21,583 nt of DNA, from NCBI GenBank assembly GCA_030424955.1, contig JAUHVS010000015.1, forward strand, positions 1-21,583, given 5' to 3'. The translations under genes were made by a program, and so were the position numbers. Below, piece after piece: positions 7,256-14,733 of the stretch (position 1 is its first letter; each line of letters starts with the position of its first letter). The stretch comes from a bacterium (lineage in GTDB: Bacteria; Myxococcota_A; Bradymonadia; UBA7976; UBA1532). The notes under the pieces were generated by a model. The model was not told the origin of the DNA and ran no database searches. It saw only the letters and a list, made by a program, of their open reading frames with translations.

Positions 7256-8421
7256 TGGGCCACGTCGGCCCGGTAGGCCGCGATGGCCGCCCTCGTAGCG
7301 GCGTCGGGCGCCGGCCGCGCCTGCCCCGTCAAGTGACCCTCGATCCGCGCCGCCCAGTCGCAGTGGGGCCGGCTGTCGGCCAGGGCCTTCACGATCGCCT
7401 CGCCGTGGGCCGGCAGCGCCCGGTACAGGCTGTCGAGCCGCAGGCTGGTGATCTGCCAGGGACACCGGGTGGTCAGCCCGGCCAGCACCGCCGCCAGCGC
7501 TGCGCGATCCGCGGGGGTCCAGCCCGGCAACGCCAGGAACGCGTCGGCCCGGAACAGCGCGGTGCCCGCGCCCGTGCAGGACAGCGGCGCGGTCACGATG
7601 GGCTTCAGGAACCGCCAGGGCGATCCGTGGGCCTTGATGTGCTGCTCCGCCGCCACCAGCAGGTAGCCGATGCTCGGCGCGTTCGCGCGGTCGTAGGCGA
7701 GGCCGGCCTCGCGGGTGGCGATGTCGAAGGCGCGGTTGGCGCCGCCGTGGGTGCGCTGCAAGGCCGCCTCGCCCGCCACGCGGGGCGCCTCGGCGGCGGT
7801 GGTGGCCGCGGTCAGAGCGGCGTCCAGGCCGGGGCCACAGTCCACCTCGAACAGCCGGCTCATCGCGGCGGGCCCATCGCTCGACGCCTTCTGATCGGCG
7901 GCGCTGCGGGCGATCTCGGCGCCCAGGATCGGCAGCACCTCGGCGCACCACACCGCCTGGCTGGCGGCGAGCTCATCGGGGTGTGGCGCCAGGGGCAGCG
8001 GCACGGGCACGCCGGCGGCGTGGGCCTGCGCGTACACCCGGTAGCGCAGGGGGGCCGGGAGGCCGCCCACGAGCTGGCGCCGGGTGGCCAGGGCCGGCGG
8101 CTGGGGCCCATCGCCGGGGGCGTCGGTCAGCGTGGCGACGATGCGCTCGATGGCGGGCGCGTGCTCGCCGGCGCAGCGGGCGTGGCCGTACACCAGCGCC
8201 CGCAGGGGCTCTGGCGCGGTGGCTGGATCGGGCACGTGGGCCGTCAGGGCCGCCGCGCCCTCGGCGCCGGCCGCGCACAGCTCGCTGTCGACGGTGACGC
8301 ACAGCCGCGGGTCCCGGCTGCAGTCGTCTAGCAGGCGCTGCACGCCCTGCACGGGCCAGAAGAGGTAGGCGACAACGCCACCGATCACGAGCACGGTGGC
8401 GAGGAGGGGGAGGCGGCGCAT
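7234..8421 (-). CDS. Membrane-anchored protein of unknown function
   Basis: A 395-residue protein starting at ATG 8421, with GGAG about five bases upstream on the minus strand. One N-terminal hydrophobic segment (about residues 4-22, LPLLATVLVIGGVVAYLFW) is followed directly by a domain predicted to be periplasmic. The remainder is Ala-rich, helical and has about ten scattered cysteines (for example DDCSRDPRLC near residue 33 and SRPHCDWA near the C terminus), consistent with disulfides in an exported domain. No enzyme motif or known family is recognised. Codon use matches the neighbours, so the frame is real. It is transcribed alone, converging on the barrel gene, and ends about 105 bases from the 3' end of the beta-oxidation operon upstream of it. 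Confidence 0.75.
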   Translation of the reverse strand: MRRLPLLATVLVIGGVVAYLFWPVQGVQRLLDDCSRDPRLCVTVDSELCAAGAEGAAALTAHVPDPATAPEPLRALVYGHARCAGEHAPAIERIVATLTDAPGDGPQPPALATRRQLVGGLPAPLRYRVYAQAHAAGVPVPLPLAPHPDELAASQAVWCAEVLPILGAEIARSAADQKASSDGPAAMSRLFEVDCGPGLDAALTAATTAAEAPRVAGEAALQRTHGGANRAFDIATREAGLAYDRANAPSIGYLLVAAEQHIKAHGSPWRFLKPIVTAPLSCTGAGTALFRADAFLALPGWTPADRAALAAVLAGLTTRCPWQITSLRLDSLYRALPAHGEAIVKALADSRPHCDWAARIEGHLTGQARPAPDAATRAAIAAYRADVAQRCPPEP

Positions 8422-8526
8422 GGGGGCTCCGAGGGCAGGGGACCGGGGGCACGGGCCACCGGACGTTGCACCCTGCGGGAGCGCGGCCTTTCGGGCAAGC
8501 CGGCAGATCCCTCCGCCAGGCCAGGG

Positions 8527-10686
8527 CTACACCGCGTCGAAGAACCGCCCGCCGGCCTCGGCCTGGGCCAGCAGGCCCGCGGGGGGCGCGAAGCGGGCGT
8601 GACCGGCGGCCACCAGCGCCTCGGCGCGGGCCACCGCCTGCGCGGCGCCGAGCCGGTCGAGCCACGCGAAGGGCCCGCCGGTGTTGGGGGCGAAGCCCAC
8701 GCCCATGATCGCGGCGATCTCGCCGTCCCGGGGCTGGCGCAGCACGCCGGCGTCCAGGGCGCGCACCGCCTCCAGGGCCTGCGCGAGCAGCAGCCGCTCG
8801 GCGATGGCCTCGACCAGGGCCTCGGGCTCGCCGTCGGGCGCGGTGCCCCCGGCCAGCGCCGCCAGCCCCGCCCACAGCCGCCTGGGCTTGGCGCTGTAGT
8901 CGTAGAACCCCGCGCCCGCGGCCTTGCCGTGGCGCCCCTCGGCCACCATGGCCTTGAGCAGCCGCAGCCCGGGGCTGTCGAGGGCCTCGCCCGTGTAGGC
9001 CTCGCGGGCCTCAAGGGCCTTCTTGCCCAGGGTCAGCGTGACCTCGTCGAACACCTTCAGCGGGGGCACCACCATGCCCGCCTGGCGGGCCGCCCACTCC
9101 ACCAGCACGGGGGGGTGGCCCTCGGCTACGAGCTCGGCAGCCTCCAGGATGTAGGCGCTGAACACGCGGGTGGTGAAGAAGCCGTAGCCGTCGCCCACGA
9201 CCACCGCCGTCTTCTTGGTGCGCCGCGCGAAGGCCAGGCAGCGGGCCAGCGTGGCCTCGCTGGTGGCCGGCGCCGCGATGACCTCCACCAGCGGCATCTT
9301 CTCGACGGGCGAGAAGTAGTGCAGGCCGATGACCTGCTGCGGCCGCGCGGCGGCCTCGGCGATGGCGGCGATGGGCAGCGCCGACGTGTTGCTCGCGAAG
9401 ATGGCGTCGTCGGCCAGCAGCGGCTCCACCTCGCGCAGCACCCGGCGCTTCAGGGCCAGATCCTCGAACACCGCCTCGATGACCAGATCGCTGCCGGCGA
9501 CCGCCGCCACGTCGGTGGTGAAGGTGATGCGGTCGTGGATCGCCTGCTTCTCGTCGGCGCTCAGGTGCCGCCGCTGGGCGAGCTGACCCTGCACGTGGGC
9601 CTTGGCGCCCTCCAGGGCGGCGTCCGTGAGGTCCCGCAGCACCACGGCGTAGCCGCGCAGCGCGCAGATGACCGCCAGCCCGGCGCCCATCATGCCGGCG
9701 CCGAGCACAGCCACCTGGGCGATGCCGGCGTCCGCCACGCGGGGCAGGCCGGCCTGCCGCTCCACCGCCTGCTTGTGGAAGAAGAACGTGCGGATCATGT
9801 CCTTCGCCTGGTCGGAGCACACGCGGCCGACGAAGGCGCGGGCCTCCACCTGGATCGCGGCGTCGAAGCCCAGCAGCGCGCCCTCGTACACCGCCTGCAG
9901 GGCGGCCTCGGGGGCGCGGTACGCGCCGGCGGTCTGCTTCACCAGCATGGCCGCGCCGCCCGCGAAGAGCTGCCGCGCCTGCGGCGTGTCGGGCTGCACA
10001 CCGCCGGGCCACACGAAGCCCTTCTGGTCCCACGGCTGGCGGGCGCGGGGGTGCGCAGCGATCCAGGCCGCCGCCTGCGCGTGCACCGCCTCGGGGCTGT
10101 CGGCCAGGGCGTCCACCAGCCCGCGCTTGAGGGCCTGCGGGGCCCGCAGCATCTGGCCCTGGGCGATGACCTCCAGGGCGGGCTGCAGGCCGATCAGCCG
10201 GGGCAGCCGCTGGGTGCCGCCGCCGCCCGGGATCACCCCCAGGCTGACCTCGGGCAGGCCCACCTGCAGGGCGGGCGAGGCCAGGGCCACGCGGTGGTGG
10301 CAGGCGAGGGCCAGCTCGTAGCCGCCGCCCAGGGCCGAGCCCGTCAGCGCCGCCACCACCGGCACGCCGGCCGTCTCCAGGCGGCGCAGCGTGGTGTGCA
10401 GGCCGTCGAGCATGGCGTACAGGCCCTCGGGGTCGCGGGTGCCGTACACGGTGTTCAGATCGGCGCCCACGCAGAAGTCGCGGTGGCCGCTCGCCAGGAT
10501 CAGCCCGGCCAGGCCGGCGTGGCCCAGGGCGGCCTCGACCGCGGCCGTGAAGCCCACGCCGAAGTCGGCGTTGATGGCGTTGGCGCGGCCCGCCATCTGC
10601 ATCCACAGGGTGGCCACGGTGCCGCTGGCGTCGAGGCTGACCCGGAAGCCGTGCGCGTCGTGGATCGTGTTGGATTCATTCGACAT
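8527..10686 (-). CDS. fadJ: Bifunctional enoyl-CoA hydratase / 3-hydroxyacyl-CoA dehydrogenase (beta-oxidation)
   Basis: A 719-residue multifunctional enzyme for the two middle steps of fatty-acid beta-oxidation: hydration of trans-2-enoyl-CoA and NAD-dependent oxidation of 3-hydroxyacyl-CoA. The N-terminal crotonase domain (about 1-190) keeps both catalytic glutamates: E124 in LGGGYELA and E146 in LPEVSLGVIPGGGGTQR. The dehydrogenase domain (about 323-620) has the NAD motif GAGMMGAG (329-336) and the catalytic His H456 in HYFSPVEKMP. The C-terminal dehydrogenase repeat ends with GFYDY and GVGFAPNTGGPFAW. Length matches FadJ/FadB (about 715-730). The ATG at 10686 is preceded by GAGGAG, which overlaps the thiolase stop, so the two are coupled. 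The choice between FadJ and FadB is not secure. Confidence 0.95.
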   Translation of the reverse strand: MSNESNTIHDAHGFRVSLDASGTVATLWMQMAGRANAINADFGVGFTAAVEAALGHAGLAGLILASGHRDFCVGADLNTVYGTRDPEGLYAMLDGLHTTLRRLETAGVPVVAALTGSALGGGYELALACHHRVALASPALQVGLPEVSLGVIPGGGGTQRLPRLIGLQPALEVIAQGQMLRAPQALKRGLVDALADSPEAVHAQAAAWIAAHPRARQPWDQKGFVWPGGVQPDTPQARQLFAGGAAMLVKQTAGAYRAPEAALQAVYEGALLGFDAAIQVEARAFVGRVCSDQAKDMIRTFFFHKQAVERQAGLPRVADAGIAQVAVLGAGMMGAGLAVICALRGYAVVLRDLTDAALEGAKAHVQGQLAQRRHLSADEKQAIHDRITFTTDVAAVAGSDLVIEAVFEDLALKRRVLREVEPLLADDAIFASNTSALPIAAIAEAAARPQQVIGLHYFSPVEKMPLVEVIAAPATSEATLARCLAFARRTKKTAVVVGDGYGFFTTRVFSAYILEAAELVAEGHPPVLVEWAARQAGMVVPPLKVFDEVTLTLGKKALEAREAYTGEALDSPGLRLLKAMVAEGRHGKAAGAGFYDYSAKPRRLWAGLAALAGGTAPDGEPEALVEAIAERLLLAQALEAVRALDAGVLRQPRDGEIAAIMGVGFAPNTGGPFAWLDRLGAAQAVARAEALVAAGHARFAPPAGLLAQAEAGGRFFDAV

Positions 10687-10696
10687 TGTGTGCTCC

Positions 10697-11902
10697 TCAG
10701 ACCCGCTCGATGACAGTGGCGATGCCCATGCCGCCGCCGATGCACAGGGTGATCAGGCCCGTGGTGAGATCCCGGCGCTCCAGCTCATCCAGGGCCGTGC
10801 CCAGCAGCATGGCGCCCGTGGCGCCCAGGGGGTGGCCCAGGGCGATGGCGCCGCCGTTGACGTTGACCTGATCCAGCGACAGCCCCAGGCCGCGCTGGGT
10901 GTACAGGGCGACCGCGGCGAAGGCCTCGTTGACCTCCACCAGATCGAGATCAGCGACGGTCATGCCGGCGCGGGCCAGGGCCCGCTGGCTGGCCGGCACG
11001 GTGGCCGAGAGCATGATCACCGGATCGTCGCCCACGCTCGCGAAGGCCCGGACGCGGGCCCGGGGCTTGAGGCCCAGCCGCTCACCCGCCGCGGCGTTGC
11101 CCACCAGCACGGCGGCCGCGCCGTCCACGATGCCGCTGGCGTTGCCCGCGTGGTGCACGTGGTCGATGTGCTCCACCTGCGGGTAGCGCCGGCGGGTCAG
11201 GGCGTCGAGGCCGAACTGCGTGCCCATGGCGGCGAAGCTGGGCTTGAGCTGCCCCAGCGACTCGGCGGTGGTGCCGGGGCGCAGGTGCTCGTCGCGGGCC
11301 AGCAGCAGGCGGCCGTTGGCGTCCACCACGGGGATCAGGCTGCGGTCGAAGCGCCCCTCGGCCTGGGCCTCGGCGGCGCGGCGCTGGCTCTCGGCGGCGA
11401 AGGCGTCCACCTCGGCGCGGCTGATGCCGTGCAGGGTGGCGAGCAGATCGGCGCTGATGCCTTGGGGCACGGTGCCGTACTCGAAGGCCATGCTGGGGTC
11501 CCAGATGGCGCCGCCGTCCGCGCCCATGGTCACGCGGGACATGCTCTCGACGCCGCCGGCGACCACCAGATCGGCGTAGCCGCTGGCGACCTTGGCCGCG
11601 GCGCCGTTGATGGCCTCGAGCCCGCTGCCGCAGAAGCGGTTGAGGGTGAGGGCGGGCACGCCCTCGTCGTAGCCGGCCACCAGCACGCCGGTGCGCGCGA
11701 TGCAGCCGCCCTGCTCGCCCACCTGGGTGACGCAGCCGATGCTCACGTCGTCGATGGCGCGGGTGTCGAGGGCGGTGCGGTCGCGCAGGCCGCGCAGGGC
11801 GGTGGCGAGCAGGTCGACGGGGCGCACGGTGTGCAGGCTGCCCGAGGCCTTGCCGCGGCCGCGGGGGGTGCGAACGGCGTCGTAGATGTAGGCGTCTGCC
11901 AC
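10697..11902 (-). CDS. fadA: Acetyl-CoA C-acyltransferase (3-ketoacyl-CoA thiolase)
   Basis: A 401-residue thiolase that cleaves 3-ketoacyl-CoA with CoA to give acetyl-CoA and a shortened acyl-CoA, the last step of beta-oxidation. The start is GTG 11902 with GGAGG four bases upstream. The nucleophilic Cys is C91 in LNRFCGSGLEA; the catalytic His is H357 in ALGHPLGATGA; the second Cys is C387 in CIGGGMG. Length fits the family (about 390-430). It is the first gene of a two-gene operon with the hydratase-dehydrogenase 10 bases downstream. A perfect palindrome 28 bases upstream of the start suggests control by the divergent MarR regulator. FadA, FadI and biosynthetic acetyl-CoA acetyltransferases are hard to tell apart by eye; the operon partner favours degradation. 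Confidence 0.94.
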   Translation of the reverse strand: MADAYIYDAVRTPRGRGKASGSLHTVRPVDLLATALRGLRDRTALDTRAIDDVSIGCVTQVGEQGGCIARTGVLVAGYDEGVPALTLNRFCGSGLEAINGAAAKVASGYADLVVAGGVESMSRVTMGADGGAIWDPSMAFEYGTVPQGISADLLATLHGISRAEVDAFAAESQRRAAEAQAEGRFDRSLIPVVDANGRLLLARDEHLRPGTTAESLGQLKPSFAAMGTQFGLDALTRRRYPQVEHIDHVHHAGNASGIVDGAAAVLVGNAAAGERLGLKPRARVRAFASVGDDPVIMLSATVPASQRALARAGMTVADLDLVEVNEAFAAVALYTQRGLGLSLDQVNVNGGAIALGHPLGATGAMLLGTALDELERRDLTTGLITLCIGGGMGIATVIERV

Positions 11903-11929
11903 GGAACCTCCGGGGGACGGGTGGTGTTC

Positions 11930-11945
11930 ACTTAGCTAGCTAAGT
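11930..11945. promoter_or_regulatory. Perfect 16-bp palindrome, probable MarR operator
   Basis: ACTTAGCTAGCTAAGT is identical to its reverse complement and is an A+T-rich island in G+C-rich DNA. It lies in the 113-base gap between the divergent thiolase (start 11902) and MarR (start 12016) genes. MarR dimers typically bind 16- to 20-bp palindromes of this kind. It sits where thiolase transcription should start if the TTGACA at 11980-11975 is the -35 box, so binding would block the promoter. Confidence 0.75.
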
Positions 11946-11951
11946 ATGTTG

Positions 11952-11980
11952 TGGTTAGTGGCCGAGCGGGCAGCTGTCAA
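11952..11980 (-). promoter_or_regulatory. Putative sigma-70-type promoter of the thiolase operon
   Basis: On the minus strand a perfect TTGACA (11980-11975) is followed after 17 bases by TAACCA (11957-11952). The -10 match is poor, but the spacing is right and would start transcription near 11945, at the edge of the palindrome. Gene order and the operator position support it. Confidence 0.4.
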
Positions 11981-12015
11981 GGCGCCCGCCGGCTCAACCC
12001 CCGTGGAGGCACGCG

Positions 12016-12492
12016 ATGCGGCACTTCCCCCCCGAGCCCGCGCCCGCCCTGGCCGTGCGCCGGGCGCAGACCGCGCTGTTCCTGGAGCTCAGCCGCATCC
12101 AGGCGGTGGCGCAGCGCCGCACCGCCGAGCTGACCGCGGCGCAGGGCATCGAGGGCATCACCCCCGCCCAGGCCAACGTGCTGATGGTGGTGTTCCAGGC
12201 CCGCGCGCCCATCACGGCCCGGGCGCTGGCCCGCACGCTGGGCTTCGCCGAGCCCACGGTGAGCCGGCTGGTGAAGGCGCTGGAGGCCGCGGGCTGGGTG
12301 GCCCGCACGCCCGATCCCAGCGACGGGCGCGCGCGGCTCATCGCCGCCACGGCGCAGGCGCGGGCGGCGCTGCCGCAGTTCATCGCGGTGTCGAACGCGC
12401 TGCTGGATGAGGCCTTCGCCGGGCTGGACGCCGCGGCGGTGGAGGGGCTGTTCGCGGGGGTGCGGCGGCTGGTGGCCAACCTCGACGGCTGA
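12016..12492 (+). CDS. MarR-family transcriptional regulator
   Basis: A 158-residue dimeric winged-helix DNA-binding protein, probably a repressor of the divergent beta-oxidation operon and of itself. The ATG has GGAGG at 12005-12009, six bases upstream. The winged helix-turn-helix spans about residues 48-110: ITPAQANVLMVVFQAR, then ITARALARTLGFAEPTVSRL as turn and recognition helix, then the wing VARTPDPSDGRARL, whose DxRxxR-like pattern is characteristic of MarR. N- and C-terminal helices form the dimer part. The likely ligand, by analogy with regulators next to fad genes, is an acyl-CoA or fatty acid; the sequence does not show this directly. Confidence 0.92.
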   Translation: MRHFPPEPAPALAVRRAQTALFLELSRIQAVAQRRTAELTAAQGIEGITPAQANVLMVVFQARAPITARALARTLGFAEPTVSRLVKALEAAGWVARTPDPSDGRARLIAATAQARAALPQFIAVSNALLDEAFAGLDAAAVEGLFAGVRRLVANLDG

Positions 12493-12505
12493 CGCTCGCC
12501 CTCGA

Positions 12506-12519
12506 CGGGGCTGAGCCCG
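12506..12519. terminator. Short hairpin between convergent genes
   Basis: CGGGGCTGAGCCCG can fold as a five-pair stem with one bulged G and a TGA loop. It lies in the 34-base gap between the MarR stop and the stop of the convergent NtrC-like gene. It is short and lacks a T-tract, so the call is weak. Confidence 0.25.
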
Positions 12520-12526
12520 ACCGGGC

Positions 12527-13900
12527 CTAGCGATCCTCGTCGGTGAGGTACTTCTTCACGTGGCGGCGGAAGTTCGAGCGGTCCAGGCCGGCCCACTCGG
12601 CGGCGCGGGTCATGTTGCCCTCGGCGCGCTCCAGCAGCCCGCGCAGGTAGGTCGCCCGGATCACGTGCTCCGCCTGGCTGATGGCGTCCTTCCAGGGGCG
12701 GTCCAGGTCCACCAGCTCACCGAGCCGCAGGGACACGTCGTCGGTGGCGTCGCGCAGGCGGCCGGGCAGGGCCTCCAGCGTGATGCTCTCGCCGTCCGCC
12801 ATCAGCGCGGCCTGCGCGATGGCGCGCTCCAGGGCCCGCAGGTTGCCGTCGCGCCACTCGCTGGCCACCAGGAAGTCCATCAGCGCGGGGTCGAAGGGCC
12901 GGTGGGGCAGGTTGGCGTCGACGCTCGCCCGGCGCAGGAACCCGTGGGCCAGGTGGGGGATGTCGGCGCGGCGGTCCTTGAGGGGGGGCAGCTCCACCTC
13001 GACGCTGTTGATGAGCCAGTACAGCTCCTCGCGGAACTCCCCGCTGTCGATCAGGTAGGTCGGCGACGTGCGGGCGGTGCTGATGAGCCGGGCGGTGATG
13101 CGATCGGGCTCCTGCTCGAACACGTCCTGGAGCGCGGCCTGAGCGGCGGGCCGCAGGGTGTCGACCAGCTCCAGGCACAGGGTGCCGCCCGGGGCCGCGC
13201 CGGCCACGGCGGAGCGCAGCAGCTCGGGCGTCAGCTCGCCGGCGTTGACCACCGCGAAGGGGCCGTCGGCGCGGGGGCTGAGGTCGTGGGCGGCGCGGGC
13301 CAGCGTCGACTTGCCTACGCCCACCGGGCCCACCAGCAGCAGCGGGCGATCGGTGACGGCGGCGCGCTGGATCTGATCCAGCAGGCGGCGCATGCGGGCG
13401 TCGCGGCTGTGGAACAGGCTCGCCGGGCCGCTCGCCTGGGCGTGCAGCACCTCGTTCTCGTCGTTGAGGCGCTTGCGGTCGATGGCCCGGTGCACCCGCG
13501 CGACCACGTCGCCGATGTCGACAAAGGGCTTGGTGATGTAGTCGTAGGCGCCGGCCTTGGTGGCCCGCACGGCGTCATCGAAGCGGCCGTGGCCGCTCAT
13601 GATGATCACCTCGATGGCGGGGTGGCTGCGCTTGATGTGGGTCAGCAGGTCGAGCCCGCTCGACGCGCCCAGGCGCACGTCGGCCAGCACCACGTCGACG
13701 GCGTGCTCGGCGAGCAGGCGCCGGGCGCGGTCGGCGTCCAGCGCCCCGAACACCGCGGGCGAGCCGGCGCCCACCTCCAGCATCACCCGCCAAGCCTTGA
13801 TGATGCGCTCGTCGTCGTCGACCACCAGCACGCTGGCCGGGCGGGCCTGCGCGGTGACGCGGCGGACCGCCGCGGGGTGCGTCTCGATGCTCCGGCTCAC
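12527..13900 (-). CDS. NtrC-like response regulator (receiver, AAA+, Fis-type HTH) lacking the GAFTGA loop
   Basis: A 457-residue two-component regulator. The receiver domain (about 22-140) has the acidic pocket DDD (28-30), phosphoacceptor D74 in VLADVRLG, S102 and K124, so it should be phosphorylated. The AAA+ domain (about 180-385) has Walker A GPVGVGKS (191-198). Where NtrC proteins carry GAFTGA, the sequence runs from ELLRSAVAG straight to GGTLCLE, a loss of about 25 residues. The Walker B region reads LCLELVD instead of the usual LFLDEI, and the second arginine-finger position in FREELYWLIN is Leu. The C-terminal Fis-type helix-turn-helix (about 411-452) ends TRAAEWAGLDRSNFRRHVKKYL-like. 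Sigma-54 activation therefore looks lost; DNA binding and phosphorylation look intact. No partner histidine kinase is in the window. Confidence 0.9.
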   Translation of the reverse strand: MSRSIETHPAAVRRVTAQARPASVLVVDDDERIIKAWRVMLEVGAGSPAVFGALDADRARRLLAEHAVDVVLADVRLGASSGLDLLTHIKRSHPAIEVIIMSGHGRFDDAVRATKAGAYDYITKPFVDIGDVVARVHRAIDRKRLNDENEVLHAQASGPASLFHSRDARMRRLLDQIQRAAVTDRPLLLVGPVGVGKSTLARAAHDLSPRADGPFAVVNAGELTPELLRSAVAGAAPGGTLCLELVDTLRPAAQAALQDVFEQEPDRITARLISTARTSPTYLIDSGEFREELYWLINSVEVELPPLKDRRADIPHLAHGFLRRASVDANLPHRPFDPALMDFLVASEWRDGNLRALERAIAQAALMADGESITLEALPGRLRDATDDVSLRLGELVDLDRPWKDAISQAEHVIRATYLRGLLERAEGNMTRAAEWAGLDRSNFRRHVKKYLTDEDR

Positions 13901-13914
13901 TGATCCTCCTCGCG

Positions 13915-13942
13915 GGCCCTTGCATTCGGCGGCTCAAGGGCC
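13915..13942. promoter_or_regulatory. 8-bp inverted repeat between the NtrC-like gene and the pseudouridine synthase
   Basis: GGCCCTTG (13915-13922) and CAAGGGCC (13935-13942) are exact inverted copies separated by 12 bases. They fill most of the 53-base gap between two divergent genes. An operator for the NtrC-like protein or a cis-acting hairpin in the pseudouridine synthase leader are both possible; nothing decides between them. Confidence 0.35.
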
Positions 13943-13953
13943 AGAATTCGCCC

Positions 13954-14733
13954 ATGGCGAACCCGGCTCCCCAGCTCAGCGTGACCCCCAACCCGAGGAT
14001 CAGCGCGCGCATCATACACGCAGACGACGATTTCATCGTGGTTTCCAAACCAGCGGGCCTCGTGACCCAGCCCGGCCAGGGCCACCAGCACGACGCCCTG
14101 CTCAACGGGCTGTTTGCGACCCACGGCAAGCGCCTGCAGAACCTGGGGCGCGCCCGGGACTTCGGGCTGCTGCACCGCCTCGACCGGCCCACCAGCGGGC
14201 TGGTGCTGGTGGGGCTCACCGCGCAGGGCTACGACGGCCTGCGCGCGCAGTTCGAGGCCCGGCAGATCGAGAAGACCTACGTCACGCTGGTGCATGGGGC
14301 GCTCCGGCCCCCCGCCGGGCGGGTGGATCGGCCCATCGCCACCGTGCGCCGGGGCGGGCTCAAGCAGGCCCACCTCGGCGCCGGGCGGGGCGCGAAGACG
14401 GCGGTGACCGAGTACCGCACGCTGCAGACCGCCGGCGGCGCGAGCCTGGTGGAGTGCCAGCCCAAGACCGGCCGCCTGCACCAGATCCGCGCCCACCTCG
14501 CGTGGAAGGGCGGGGCGGTGGTGGGCGACCGCGACTATGGCCCCCGCGCGGCCCTCGACGCCGACTTCCGGCGGGCGACCGACAAGTACACGATCTTCCT
14601 GCACGCCGGCCGGCTGCGGTTCCAGCACCCGGTGAGCGGCGCGACCCTGACGGTGCAGGCGCCCCTGCCCGCGCCGCTGGTGGCCTTCCTCGACACCCTG
14701 GGGATCGCCTGCCCGCGGCGCTGGCGCCCGTGA
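13954..14733 (+). CDS. RluA-family pseudouridine synthase
   Basis: A 259-residue enzyme that isomerises specific uridines to pseudouridine in rRNA or tRNA. The catalytic Asp is D77 in the family motif LLHRLDRPTSGLVL. Other RluA signatures follow: the N-terminal DDFIVVSKPAGLVT (about 25-38), EKTYVTLVHG (about 107-116), and LVECQPKTGRLHQIRAHLAW (about 165-184). There is no S4 RNA-binding domain, so it belongs to the compact RluA/TruC-like type. The ATG at 13954 lacks an obvious strong ribosome-binding site. Its stop overlaps the GTG start of the outer membrane protein gene by four bases (GTGA). Which RNA position is modified cannot be told. Confidence 0.93.
   Translation: MANPAPQLSVTPNPRISARIIHADDDFIVVSKPAGLVTQPGQGHQHDALLNGLFATHGKRLQNLGRARDFGLLHRLDRPTSGLVLVGLTAQGYDGLRAQFEARQIEKTYVTLVHGALRPPAGRVDRPIATVRRGGLKQAHLGAGRGAKTAVTEYRTLQTAGGASLVECQPKTGRLHQIRAHLAWKGGAVVGDRDYGPRAALDADFRRATDKYTIFLHAGRLRFQHPVSGATLTVQAPLPAPLVAFLDTLGIACPRRWRP

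Noticed and set aside
8599..10713. A 704-codon plus-strand frame opposite the hydratase-dehydrogenase
   Set aside because: Antisense shadow of a gene with intact catalytic residues; the translation is low-complexity and has no family features. Similar shadows at 10391-11935, 12560-13903, 14535-16679 and 16769-17986 were dropped for the same reason.
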